Below, piece by piece: positions 8,652 to 16,980 of a DNA stretch of 37,568 nt (positions are counted from its first letter, which is position 1; the number at the start of each line of letters is the position of its first letter). The position numbers were made by a program, and so were the translations under genes. This stretch comes from Oscillospiraceae bacterium. Lineage in GTDB: Bacteria > Bacillota > Clostridia > Oscillospirales > Oscillospiraceae. Location of the stretch: contig CACYLC010000014.1 in NCBI GenBank assembly GCA_902775105.1, positions 1 to 37,568 on the forward strand, read 5' to 3'. The notes under the pieces were generated by a model. That model saw only the letters and a list, made by a program, of their open reading frames with translations, was not told where the DNA came from and did not search any database.

Positions 8652-8714
8652 TCGAAACAGCAAATTGATACGAAGCCCACAGGTGTCGTCATTCAACGAT
8701 ACCTGTTGTTTCGA
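8652..8714 (+). other. Structured intergenic element after radA
   Basis: Two nested stems are visible: outer TCGAAACA (8652-8659) with TGTTTCGA (8707-8714), and inner ACAGGTGTCGT (8679-8689) with ACGATACCTGT (8696-8706), loop CATTCA, one G-U pair. The 5' side has a 19-base bulge. No U-run follows, so it is not a clear intrinsic terminator. It could be a 3'-UTR structure of radA or part of a small RNA. Confidence 0.35.
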
Positions 8715-8806
8715 GAACGGAAGGATGAATCATAGCTTGCAGCTTATCTTAATGCACAAGGGGCGAGAGGAGAGTGCAGGGCGATCCTGATCAACAAATA
8801 CACAAA

Positions 8807-8840
8807 CCTGAACAAAATAAAAATAAAAATTTTGTTCAGG
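8807..8840. repeat. 12-bp inverted repeat in recombinase leader
   Basis: CCTGAACAAAAT (8807-8818) and ATTTTGTTCAGG (8829-8840) are perfect complements around an all-A/T 10-base loop. GGGAGG follows at once (8845-8850). The repeat lies 36 bases before the preferred start of the tyrosine recombinase gene. It could be an operator, an mRNA hairpin or a recombination core site. Confidence 0.6.
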
Positions 8841-8875
8841 TTGAGGGAGGTAGAAACGGGCTTTTCCCGGTAAAT

Positions 8876-9841
8876 ATGGATTACAGAGAGTTTGCATCGC
8901 CATTGCTTTGCGATTTTTTAGCCTACCACGAATCGGTCAAAGGACATTCCAATCACACCGTTGACGAATATTGTCTTGACTTACGAGGTTTTTTTCGTTA
9001 CATCAAGCGTCTAAAACGCATTGTGCCACGGGACACACCCGACACCGAAATTCCTGTTGACGATGTTGATATTGCATTGATCAGAACAGTCTCTCTGAGC
9101 GATGTCTACAGTTATCTGACCTATTTGAATCGTGAGAAAGGCTTGAATGAAGCCTCCCGTGCCAGAAAAATTTCCGCCATTCGGTCTCTATTCAAGTATC
9201 TGACCATTAAGACGCATCTTTTGGAGGAAAATCCCATTCAGGATCTGGACTCTCCCAAGGTGCGTAAATCGCTGCCCAGATATTTGACGCTGGAAGAGTC
9301 CGTCCGTTTGTTGCAATCCGTTCAGGGAAAAAATCCGGAGCGAGATTACTGTATTCTGGTGTTGTTTCTAAACTGCGGCCTTCGAATCTCTGAGCTGGTC
9401 GGATTAAATGTATCCGACATCCACGGTAACACTGTTCGAGTGCTAGGCAAAGGCAATAAAGAGCGAATTTTATACTTAAATGACAGCTGTATGGACGCTT
9501 TAGACAACTATTTGATTGTCAGAAATGGAATGACACTGATCGAGCCGGATGCGCTTTTTGTCAGCAACCAGCGGAAACGCATTTCGAAAAGTGCAGTTCA
9601 TCTTCTGGTCAAGAATAATCTTGCTGCCGCCGGTTTGGATCCCTCCCTCTATTCAGCTCATAAGCTTCGCCACACCGCAGCTACGCTCATGCTGCAAAGT
9701 GGCGTGGATGTCCGAACCCTTCAGGAGGTGCTGGGTCACGATCATCTCAATACCACCCAGATCTACACCCATGTCAGCAGCGAAAATCTGGCTGATGCGG
9801 CTGCCATGAATCCGTTGGCCCACATCAAGGAAAAGAAATGA
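8876..9841 (+). CDS. XerC/XerD-type tyrosine recombinase
   Basis: A 321-residue site-specific recombinase with an N-terminal SAM-like core-binding domain (about 8-115) and a C-terminal catalytic domain. All catalytic residues are present: Arg170 (CGLRISEL), the Lys in GKGNKER (191-197), His262 and Arg265 (AHKLRH), His288 (LGHDH) and the Tyr297 nucleophile (QIYTHV). Family length is about 300. The start is uncertain. The ATG at 8876 matches the family N-terminus, but its GGGAGG is 25 bases away across a small GC hairpin. A GTG at 8774 would add 34 unusual residues. It may be the chromosome-dimer resolvase or a related integrase; no mobile genes adjoin it. Confidence 0.85.
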   Translation: MDYREFASPLLCDFLAYHESVKGHSNHTVDEYCLDLRGFFRYIKRLKRIVPRDTPDTEIPVDDVDIALIRTVSLSDVYSYLTYLNREKGLNEASRARKISAIRSLFKYLTIKTHLLEENPIQDLDSPKVRKSLPRYLTLEESVRLLQSVQGKNPERDYCILVLFLNCGLRISELVGLNVSDIHGNTVRVLGKGNKERILYLNDSCMDALDNYLIVRNGMTLIEPDALFVSNQRKRISKSAVHLLVKNNLAAAGLDPSLYSAHKLRHTAATLMLQSGVDVRTLQEVLGHDHLNTTQIYTHVSSENLADAAAMNPLAHIKEKK

Positions 9842-9895
9842 CTTTTACACAAGATCATGGTAGTTATTTGCCATTTATATAGCGGTATTGATTTC

Positions 9896-9928
9896 AAATG
9901 GCGCAGCCAATTCGAGGCTGCGCCATTT
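9896..9928. terminator. Bidirectional terminator between recombinase and spoIVA
   Basis: A perfect 13-bp stem, AAATGGCGCAGCC / GGCTGCGCCATTT, with loop AATTCGA and a T-rich flank. It lies 55 bases past the recombinase stop and directly after the spoIVA stop on the other strand, so it can serve both convergent genes. Confidence 0.85.
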
Positions 9929-9930
9929 TG

Positions 9931-11409
9931 TCAAAGAATAATGCAGATCAGTCCGCCAGTGCCTTCGTTGATAATGCGTTCCAGAGTTTCCCTCAGTTTT
10001 ACCCTGGCATCCTCCGGCATTCGGCTGAGTTTAGCCTGAAGGTCCTCGTTCACTAGTTCGTGGAAGGATCTTCCGAAGATATTGGACTCCCAGATTTTTT
10101 TAGTGTCCCCTTCAAACTCTTGCAACAGATAGTTGATCATCTCCTCGCTCTGCTTCTCACTTCCGACAATAGGAGAGATGACTGTCTCGATATCTGCTCT
10201 CAGCATATGGATAGAAGGTGCGCTGGCACGCAGCTTGACACCGTAGCGTCCTCCCTGCCGCATGATCTCCGGTTCCTCCAGGGTCAGTTCCTCCATCGAC
10301 GGGACGACGATGCCATATCCTGTCTCCCGCACGTCCTCCAAAGCGCTGCTGATTTTGTCATATTCCCGTTTGATGGACGACAACTGGGTCAGGAGGCCGA
10401 TCAGATCACCGTCATCGGTTACATCGAGTCCCGACTGCTGGCTCAGCGTCTCGTAGAAGAGTGTTCTCGGCACCTCTAATGAGGCCTGGGCCACTCCCTT
10501 GCCAAGGTCAATTGAAGTCAGCTCACTGCGGCTGATGGATGCACAGGTGCCGATCTGGGCAATGTACTCGCTGACCTGCCGGATCTGCCGGATCTGTCCG
10601 CAGGAGGAACGAATGGCCTCATAGAGATCGGATTTGATGGGATGTTCATAAGGCAGCGCATCAACCCAGGAGGGCAGATACAACGCAAGCTCCTGCAGGG
10701 GGAACTCATAGAGTACGGATTGGATAATACGGGATACATCCTGCTCCTCCAGTTCCAGGCAGTTCACCGGCAGACAGCTCACCCCGTAGCGGGAGGTGAT
10801 ATCCGAGACAATGGCCTTGGCTCGGTCAGAGGTGGGATCCTGAGAGTTAAGGAGCACCAGGAAGGGCTTGTTCAGCTCCTTGAGCTCCTGAATGACCCGT
10901 TCTTCCGCTTCCAGGTAATCCTCCCGGGGAATTTCTGTGATGGTGCCATCCGTAGTGATAACAATGCCAATGGTGGAGTGCTCCGCAATCACTTTTCTGG
11001 TTCCCAGCTCTGCCGCCTCGGCCATGGAGACCTCATGGTCAAACCACGGCGTGGTCACCATACGGGGGTTGTCGTCCTCCATCTGCCCGACAGCGCCGTT
11101 GACCAAATACCCTACCGAGTCGATGAGCCGCACGGAAAAGCTGACGCCTCCTTCCAGCTCCACCTGAGCAGCTTCCTCGGGAACAAATTTTGGCTCGGCG
11201 GTCATGATCGTGCGTCCGCTGCCGGACTGGGGAAGCTCGTCTCTGGCACGCTCCCGGCGATAGACATTTTCGATGTTGGGAATCACGAGTGTTTCCATAA
11301 AACGCTTGATGAAGGTGGATTTTCCGGTACGGACCGGGCCAACGACGCCGATATAGATATCGCCCTCGGTCCGCTGGGCGATCTCCTCATAGAGCTTTAA
11401 ATGTTCCAT
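9931..11409 (-). CDS. spoIVA: Stage IV sporulation protein A (SpoIVA)
   Basis: 492 residues, the length of B. subtilis SpoIVA. It is an ATPase that polymerises on the outer forespore membrane and forms the basement layer of the coat. Walker A GPVRTGKST is at residues 24-32 with Lys30, and SVGYL follows in the switch region. The C-terminus ends in hydrophobic GGLICIIL, typical of the family. AGGAGGGG precedes the ATG. It lies 15 bases downstream of sipL, so the two are probably cotranscribed. SpoVM, which directs SpoIVA to the curved membrane, is encoded just upstream. Confidence 0.97.
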   Translation of the reverse strand: MEHLKLYEEIAQRTEGDIYIGVVGPVRTGKSTFIKRFMETLVIPNIENVYRRERARDELPQSGSGRTIMTAEPKFVPEEAAQVELEGGVSFSVRLIDSVGYLVNGAVGQMEDDNPRMVTTPWFDHEVSMAEAAELGTRKVIAEHSTIGIVITTDGTITEIPREDYLEAEERVIQELKELNKPFLVLLNSQDPTSDRAKAIVSDITSRYGVSCLPVNCLELEEQDVSRIIQSVLYEFPLQELALYLPSWVDALPYEHPIKSDLYEAIRSSCGQIRQIRQVSEYIAQIGTCASISRSELTSIDLGKGVAQASLEVPRTLFYETLSQQSGLDVTDDGDLIGLLTQLSSIKREYDKISSALEDVRETGYGIVVPSMEELTLEEPEIMRQGGRYGVKLRASAPSIHMLRADIETVISPIVGSEKQSEEMINYLLQEFEGDTKKIWESNIFGRSFHELVNEDLQAKLSRMPEDARVKLRETLERIINEGTGGLICIIL

Positions 11410-11424
11410 CTGAGCTCCCCTCCT

Positions 11425-12945
11425 TTACCGCTTGCGTGGGATCAGAAGCATCTGGGTGCCTAGCGCTTGTTCCTCAGAAAGGCCGTTGGCGGCGCAGATT
11501 TCCTGGCAGGTGGTGGCATAGCGCTTGGCGATATCCCACATCTGCTCACCTGCAGCAGGACGGCGCAAGACAATGGACGGCTGCCCAGCGTGGTCAAAGG
11601 GATGCTCCCTGTCCAAATCTGCTCCGCACAGGCCGGAAACCTGAAACGGCTGGAAGATTTCCATCTGCACCTCTACTGCACCCCGCAGTTCTACGCCGGA
11701 GGCAGCAGGCAGCGCCTCGATCTGCTCCACTGAGCAATGGCAGGTGAGTCTGCTGTCCTGCGGAAGCGCCTGCTGCACCTCAAATGAAAATTTGTGGCGC
11801 AGAGAGCCGCAGCTTCCGTCCTCCCGCAGAAACAGTACAGAGGCCTCCGCAGAGACATGCAGCGTCCCCTGCTCCCCTTCCCTGCTGATCTGTGCCGTAC
11901 CAAGTTCGATATGGCAATTACAGATGGAACGGATATTCGGCTCTGTGTCGACAGAAGAGCGGATAGCCTGTCGCTTGGTAATGTCCGTAATTTGCTGCAG
12001 ACTGAGGGTCTCATGCTGCAGCGTCAGCGGATAGTAAACGCTATATGCGTCTGTCAGAACAGCCACAGGGACCGTCTCGCAGAAAACAGCCTGTGCGGTC
12101 AGCTCTAATGTGATGGGAACAGTTCGTCCATCATTGGAGGCCGGCTCTAACGTCCAGTTCAGCACTTGAAGCGACACTTGGAATTTGGCCTCTGCTCCGG
12201 CATCTCCGGCGTCCAGCATCTGGGAAAGCGGCAGATCTGCCTCAGTGGTATACAACTCCCCGTTCTCCCCCTGACAGAGGATCTGAAGGCACACTGTTCC
12301 TTTCAGCACCAGCTTGGACCCAATGAGACGGGCCTCGCTGCACTGGGCGGAGGGTGAGATGCGCAAAATGGTCCCCGGACCGTTTCTTCCTGCATTTAAT
12401 GTGATCTCTTCTTCTAGGGAAAAGACCTTCTCCATAGGCTGGACGACAAAGGCGGTCTGATAATGACGGGTGCGCTGCTGGAGCCCCAAATCCTCCCCTG
12501 CTTCCAACCCGTTGCAGGCAGAGAGCACTCTGGGGCAATAGACTTGAAAGCTCTCTCGCAAATCTACACGGATCAGAATCTTTCTGGGATTGATCATACG
12601 AGTCTCTGCCGCAGCTACCCATGCGTTGGCCAACAGGCAGCAGGTGCTGTCCGTGTTCTGACACTCATGGAGGTGCTGGAAGGAGAGCTCGGCCTCCAGC
12701 CTGCGAAGCCCGTCCTCTCCCTCCGGCGTATAGAGCACTGTCACACGCACAGCACCTGCCAGCAGCGCACCGGAGTCTGTTATCTCCCGGCGGGTCAGGC
12801 AGCAGTAACCGCAGGTATCTACCACCTGAGCAATATCCGGGCAGGCGTCCGGGACGATCATCTCCAGCGTCTCCTCCCGGCCGCACACGTTGTCCTGCAC
12901 CAATGCATAGTAGTTGGTGTCAGTTCTTGTCAGTTTCAGTTCCAA
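11425..12945 (-). CDS. sipL: SipL-like SpoIVA-interacting protein (SPOCS/DUF3794 + LysM)
   Basis: 506 residues. SPOCS (DUF3794) segments occupy residues about 30-440 (ETLEMIVPDACPDIAQVVDT near the start). A C-terminal LysM domain (about 455-503: AGEQMWDIAKRYATTCQEICAANG) follows. In C. difficile SipL binds SpoIVA through LysM and is needed for coat localisation. Direct adjacency to spoIVA supports the assignment. The start is a TTG with AAGGAGAGG 8 bases upstream. A 12-bp GC palindrome (12965-12976) next to the ribosome site could fold in the leader. Confidence 0.88.
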   Translation of the reverse strand: MELKLTRTDTNYYALVQDNVCGREETLEMIVPDACPDIAQVVDTCGYCCLTRREITDSGALLAGAVRVTVLYTPEGEDGLRRLEAELSFQHLHECQNTDSTCCLLANAWVAAAETRMINPRKILIRVDLRESFQVYCPRVLSACNGLEAGEDLGLQQRTRHYQTAFVVQPMEKVFSLEEEITLNAGRNGPGTILRISPSAQCSEARLIGSKLVLKGTVCLQILCQGENGELYTTEADLPLSQMLDAGDAGAEAKFQVSLQVLNWTLEPASNDGRTVPITLELTAQAVFCETVPVAVLTDAYSVYYPLTLQHETLSLQQITDITKRQAIRSSVDTEPNIRSICNCHIELGTAQISREGEQGTLHVSAEASVLFLREDGSCGSLRHKFSFEVQQALPQDSRLTCHCSVEQIEALPAASGVELRGAVEVQMEIFQPFQVSGLCGADLDREHPFDHAGQPSIVLRRPAAGEQMWDIAKRYATTCQEICAANGLSEEQALGTQMLLIPRKR

Positions 12946-12994
12946 AAGGCATCCTCTCCTTTATGCCCGGCCGGGCCGGACATGGTTCTATCAG

Positions 12995-13024
12995 AGAGTA
13001 TGAGCCTTCCTTGAAAAACATGCC
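12995..13024 (-). promoter_or_regulatory. Candidate SigE promoter of sipL-spoIVA
   Basis: On the minus strand GGCATGTT (13017-13024), 14 bases, then CATACTCT (12995-13002). This is a good match to SigE signals (G-K-CATATT / CATACAAT). The -35 element abuts the spoVM stop codon. The location suits mother-cell expression of sipL and spoIVA. Confidence 0.5.
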
Positions 13025-13093
13025 CTAAATGTGAAAAAGGAATCTCAGCAGCCCGGAAAGCAGCTTAGGGGAATGTACAACGACAATTTTCAT
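13025..13093 (-). CDS. spoVM: Stage V sporulation protein M (SpoVM), 22 aa
   Basis: A 22-codon gene with sequence MKIVVVHSPKLLSGLLRFLF then HI. It aligns without gaps to B. subtilis SpoVM (26 residues), keeping Pro9, Lys10, Leu12, Gly14 and Arg17, and has the same amphipathic helix pattern. SpoVM senses positive curvature of the forespore outer membrane and anchors SpoIVA. The ATG has AAGGAGG with 8-base spacing. Context is decisive: in B. subtilis spoVM also follows prpC-prkC-rsgA-thiN, and here spoIVA and its partner sipL follow as well. The gene is too short for ordinary ORF calling. Confidence 0.92.
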   Translation of the reverse strand: MKIVVVHSPKLLSGLLRFLFHI

Positions 13094-13140
13094 GGCTCGC
13101 TCCTCCTTGTTTTCATGGTGATACTTTTTTGTGTGCCGAA

Positions 13141-13290
13141 CTAGCATCGCTTCATCCAGGTGCAGCCTAAAATAATCAGTGAAGCACCGGCACAGAAGAT
13201 GATCACGCCCACCGGCAGCACCAGAGCCAGCAGAATACCGGTTCCCAGTGACACAGCGCAGATGCCTTTCATTCGATTGTTCCGAAACAA
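13141..13290 (-). CDS. Small membrane protein (49 aa) in the spoVM cluster
   Basis: Not a family I can name. It starts at a TTG with GGAGG 9 bases upstream. It encodes a basic N-terminus (MFRNNRMKG), a long hydrophobic stretch (about residues 12-42, with a Leu-Pro break near 26) that could form one kinked or two short membrane helices, and a short tail (CTWMKRC). It lies 80 bases after thiN and 47 bases before spoVM, in the same direction. Position and good ribosome site argue for a real gene, perhaps sporulation-linked. The function is unknown. Confidence 0.7.
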   Translation of the reverse strand: MFRNNRMKGICAVSLGTGILLALVLPVGVIIFCAGASLIILGCTWMKRC

Positions 13291-13370
13291 AAATAACCGC
13301 CTCCTCTGCACCTCCTGCTACAAACAGGATATGCGGGGAGACGGTTTTCTGTTCCTAAATGAGAGGAGGC

Positions 13371-14027
13371 TCAACAATTCTCCGGCTGAGAGCGCACCAA
13401 CAGGGCATATCCGGCGCCGATTTCAATGACTGCCGTCTCATCGGGTAAAATCTCGTTGCTGATGGAGCGGGTAGAGCCTCGGTAGAGGTCAGCTCCATGC
13501 AGCGGGTACTTGACACCATGAAGGGAGACAGCCGAGAGTTTTGCATCCAGCGGGATCAGGCCGATGTAATGATAGAAAGGTGCATTTTCTATTTCATACC
13601 GCCCCGGCGTGAGAAAGCGTACCTCATTTGCCTCATCCAGCAGCAGTGCGGAAGCGCCCTGGGCGTGGATCTGTTCCAGCAGACCCAGATTGGCCAAGCC
13701 GTGATCGAGCCTTCCGCCAGTACAGCCGGTGAGGATCAGCTCCGTACAACCAAGGGCCAGCGCCTTTTCGACCGACATTTCCATGTCGGATACATCCTTC
13801 TCCGGCGGCAGCAGTATGGACGGAAGACCGTCCGGATGCCCCCCGGAGTCATTGTCACCGACGTACCAATCCGGTGTTATTCCAAGGGCTTCCAGTGTAT
13901 TTCGTCCGCCGTCGGCACAAATGACAATATCCTCCGGGCGATTCAGCCCAATACGCTCCAGAGGGATTGAGCCGGTGGCTGCGCCGACCAGAATCGCCCG
14001 CCGTCTCACTTTTCCTTGTTCTCCCAT
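13371..14027 (-). CDS. thiN: Thiamine pyrophosphokinase
   Basis: 218 residues. Makes thiamine diphosphate from thiamine and ATP. Family signatures are ICADGGRNTLEALGITPDW, VGDNDS and the substrate loop TGGRLDHGLANLGLL. The ATG at 14027 has AAGGAG 11 bases upstream and overlaps the end of rsgA by 22 bases. A GTG at 14009, overlapping the rsgA stop (GTGA), is an alternative. B. subtilis has rpe between rsgA and thiN; that gene is absent here. Confidence 0.92.
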   Translation of the reverse strand: MGEQGKVRRRAILVGAATGSIPLERIGLNRPEDIVICADGGRNTLEALGITPDWYVGDNDSGGHPDGLPSILLPPEKDVSDMEMSVEKALALGCTELILTGCTGGRLDHGLANLGLLEQIHAQGASALLLDEANEVRFLTPGRYEIENAPFYHYIGLIPLDAKLSAVSLHGVKYPLHGADLYRGSTRSISNEILPDETAVIEIGAGYALLVRSQPENC

Positions 14028-14893
14028 GGCCGATAGTGCTCCTTTGCCTGCTCGTAGAGTCTGACATAGCTGGCGTGACGGCTCTCTGCGATCTTTCCCT
14101 CCCGCTTTGCCTGGAGCAGGCCGCATCCCTTCTCCTTCACGTGGGCGCAGTCAACGAATCCGCAGCTGTCCAGATAGGGGCGAAAATCAGGAAAGTCATA
14201 GACCAAAGAGGCTGGATCTCGCAACTCAGACGGCTGTTCGTCAAAGGCAGCAAAACCGGGAGTGTCCGCAATCAGGATATTGCCCGGCAGCCGGAACAAC
14301 TCTACATGGCGGGTGGTGTGTCGACCGCGCCCCAGCTTTACACTGACCTCTCCTGTGGGGATTTGACAGGTCTCATCCAGCGCATTTAGGATGCTGGACT
14401 TGCCGACGCCGGAATTTCCGGTAAAGGCGGAGATTTTGCCGGAGAGTGTTTGGCGAATCGCCTCCATTCCAAGGCCTGTTTTCGCACTGCAGGTAATGGT
14501 GCGAAAACCTGCCCTCTGATACAACTCGGCCAGCTCAGGCACCGGCGCCAGATCCCATTTGTTCCAGAGAATAACAGGCTCACAGCCCCTATTCACTGCA
14601 AGGGCTGTCAAGCGATCAATCAAAAAAGAGTCTGTTACCGGAATTGCACCGGAAGCAACAATCATCAGCTGTTCAATATTGGCCACCGCAGGGCGGCCAA
14701 AGGAATTCACTCTCGGAAGAACCGTATCCAGAGCACCTTCTGTATCGTTTATCCGGGTAATTTCCACACGGTCACCGACCAGAGGCTTCAACTTCTGATA
14801 GCGAAGCTTTCCTCTCCCGCGGCAGCGGACGGTCACTCCCTCACAGTCTACGTCATAAAAACCGCTCAGAGAGCGCATAATCACACCGGTCAT
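14006..14893 (-). CDS. rsgA: Ribosome small-subunit GTPase RsgA
   Basis: 295 residues, a circularly permuted GTPase that helps mature the 30S subunit. An N-terminal OB fold (about 1-70) precedes G4 NKWD (111-114), G1 GNSGVGKSS (159-167) and G3 DTPG (210-213). A C-terminal zinc site has Cys244, Cys249, His251 and Cys257. The ATG overlaps the prkC stop by 4 bases (ATGA), indicating coupled translation. Confidence 0.96.
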   Translation of the reverse strand: MTGVIMRSLSGFYDVDCEGVTVRCRGRGKLRYQKLKPLVGDRVEITRINDTEGALDTVLPRVNSFGRPAVANIEQLMIVASGAIPVTDSFLIDRLTALAVNRGCEPVILWNKWDLAPVPELAELYQRAGFRTITCSAKTGLGMEAIRQTLSGKISAFTGNSGVGKSSILNALDETCQIPTGEVSVKLGRGRHTTRHVELFRLPGNILIADTPGFAAFDEQPSELRDPASLVYDFPDFRPYLDSCGFVDCAHVKEKGCGLLQAKREGKIAESRHASYVRLYEQAKEHYRPWENKEK

Positions 14894-16968
14894 GGCTGAG
14901 AGATGTCGATGCAGTCGAAATTCTTGGTCTGCACACCGTTGATTAGCACGATCACGTCATTGATCTCTCCCTGATACACCGAAGAGAGCTGCTCCGTATC
15001 CTTCGGACAGGTGACGTTCAGGATCACCTCACCGCTGACAGTAACCGTCACAGTTACTTCCTCTGCGTTCTCAGAGAGAGCCAGAATATCGTTACTTTGG
15101 ACTTCTGAGGAAACTGGGACGGAGATTTGATAGACAGGCGTTGCCGTCACGGGCTCTTCCACAGCGGAAATCTCTGGTTCAGCGGTCTCTGGTTCGCGTT
15201 GGGCGGATTCGTTTCCGCCGAAGGAACCGTCGCTGATTTGAATATAAACCTCCGTTCCGGGATCCACGTCAGTATATGCCTTGACGCTCTGGTAGATCAC
15301 AGAGCCAGCCGACTCACTGCCGGCGACCTCAACGCATTCGCCCAACTCCAGACCGGAACTGTGCAGCAAATCCACTGCCTGTCCCTTATCCAGGCCGATG
15401 AGCGAGGGCATTACAACCGTCTTAATCTCCGGCCCCTGACTCACATACAGCGTGACCGTCTGGCCTGCTTTCAGAGGAGAACCGGCAACGGGATCGGTAG
15501 AAACAATTCGCCCCTCTGCAATGGTGCTGGAGTAAACACGGTCGGCATATTCCACCACAACGCCGTAATCGTTGGTCAGCTTTGCCTCGGCGGTACGGTA
15601 ATCCTGCCGCACGATGCTGGGCATATAGAGTGTGTCATCCGTCTGGATGCCGGAGCTGACAATGACGTTAATAGTGGTCAGGTCGCTCTTGGTGGAAGCA
15701 CCGCTGTCCGGCGTCTGGGAGATAATATGTCCCGCTTCCACAGAATCGTCATACTGTGCTCTTGCGCAGACAACCTCAAAATGACCGTCGTATTCCTTGG
15801 CAATCGTTTCCTTTGCCTCATCAACGGTCATGTTCACCAGATTCGGGACCTCGTGAATCTCTCCGGGGCTGAGGAGCTGCTCCAGGAAATTCTTGTAGAG
15901 CATAAAGCAAATGACGATAATGACCGCCACGATGGCAATGACGGCACATGTGAAAATCACATTGCCCTTCTTTCTACGCTGCTCGTCCTCAAATTCCTCA
16001 CGGGCTGCGGTATTCTGGAAACGCTGCACCTCCTCCTGACCGGACAAACCGGAGGTAGTTTGCGGAACGGGAGACACCGTTGCTGCAGCTTGAGGAGCAG
16101 AAGCGCCGGTCCAGGGATTGTCATATGGGAGTACGATACTGGGATCTCGACGGAACTCCTCCAAATCGTGCAGCACCGACTGTGCATCAGGATAGCGCAG
16201 CTCCAGCCGGGCGCACATTGCCTTCATACAGATCTGCTCCAGTCCCACCGGCACGTCAGGATTGATCTCACGAGGGGGAACAGCCACAGAGTTGATGTGC
16301 TGCAGGGCAATGGAGACAGGGGTGTCACCGTCGAAGGGCAGGCGGCAGGTCAGCATCTCATAGAGTACAACGCCGGCGGAATAAATGTCGCTTCTGGCGT
16401 CTACGTGGATCCCCTTTGCCTGTTCGGGAGAGACGTAGTGGACGCTGCCAAAGGCCTCCCGAGTCAAGGTCTTTTGGCTGTCCATAATGCGGGCAATACC
16501 GAAATCGGCTACCTTAACACTGCCGTCCCGAAGTACCATAATGTTTTGAGGCTTGATGTCCCGGTGGACAATGCCACGGCTGTGGGCGTGGCGCAGTGCC
16601 TGCATGATCTGAGTCATGAAGTGAAGCGCCTCTCTCCAGTTCAGCTCACTGCCCCGCTTTTGCATATACTCCTTCAGCGTAATACCTTCAATGAGTTCCA
16701 TGACGATGTAGTCAGCGCCTTCGAACTGTCCCACATCATACACGCTTACGATATTGGGACTGGACAGCATGGCGACAGCCTGTGCCTCGTCATGGAAACG
16801 GCGGCGGATGTCGTCATCCACCATCAGGTTCTCACGAAGGATCTTGATCGCAACCATGCGGTTGAGGCGGTGACACTTGGCCTTGTATACTACGGCCATA
16901 CCGCCTGATCCGATCTGCTCAAGTATCTCATAGCGGTTGTCCAGAAATTTACCGATGTACTGATCCAT
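14890..16968 (-). CDS. prkC: PASTA-domain Ser/Thr protein kinase (PrkC)
   Basis: 692-residue membrane kinase. The cytosolic Hanks-type kinase domain (about 12-275) has a Gly loop IGSGGMAVVY, Lys42, HRDIKPQN (135-142) and DFG (155-157). A Pro/Gln-rich linker leads to one transmembrane helix (about 337-358) and three extracellular PASTA domains (about 374-440, 448-512, 519-585), then a Ser/Glu-rich tail with a final domain I do not recognise (about 625-692). PASTA domains bind peptidoglycan fragments or lipid II. It is paired with the phosphatase gene 12 bases upstream. Confidence 0.96.
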   Translation of the reverse strand: MDQYIGKFLDNRYEILEQIGSGGMAVVYKAKCHRLNRMVAIKILRENLMVDDDIRRRFHDEAQAVAMLSSPNIVSVYDVGQFEGADYIVMELIEGITLKEYMQKRGSELNWREALHFMTQIMQALRHAHSRGIVHRDIKPQNIMVLRDGSVKVADFGIARIMDSQKTLTREAFGSVHYVSPEQAKGIHVDARSDIYSAGVVLYEMLTCRLPFDGDTPVSIALQHINSVAVPPREINPDVPVGLEQICMKAMCARLELRYPDAQSVLHDLEEFRRDPSIVLPYDNPWTGASAPQAAATVSPVPQTTSGLSGQEEVQRFQNTAAREEFEDEQRRKKGNVIFTCAVIAIVAVIIVICFMLYKNFLEQLLSPGEIHEVPNLVNMTVDEAKETIAKEYDGHFEVVCARAQYDDSVEAGHIISQTPDSGASTKSDLTTINVIVSSGIQTDDTLYMPSIVRQDYRTAEAKLTNDYGVVVEYADRVYSSTIAEGRIVSTDPVAGSPLKAGQTVTLYVSQGPEIKTVVMPSLIGLDKGQAVDLLHSSGLELGECVEVAGSESAGSVIYQSVKAYTDVDPGTEVYIQISDGSFGGNESAQREPETAEPEISAVEEPVTATPVYQISVPVSSEVQSNDILALSENAEEVTVTVTVSGEVILNVTCPKDTEQLSSVYQGEINDVIVLINGVQTKNFDCIDISQP

Positions 16969-16980
16969 GGCAAGCCTTCC

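Noticed and set aside
8807..8840. dif site for XerC/D
   Set aside because: Arms do not resemble the Firmicute dif consensus and the centre is 10 rather than 6 bases; kept only as an unexplained inverted repeat.
8774..8875. Extended N-terminus of the recombinase from GTG 8774
   Set aside because: Would add 34 low-complexity residues across the inverted repeat and does not fit the family N-terminus; the ribosome site is too close to the GTG.
10642..11400. 252-codon + strand frame opposite spoIVA
   Set aside because: Shadow of a certain gene, no ribosome site and no recognisable motif.
15127..16908. 593-codon open frame on the + strand opposite prkC
   Set aside because: Long antisense frames are common over GC-rich kinase genes; the translation is His/Asn/Leu-rich with no domain, and prkC on the other strand is certain.
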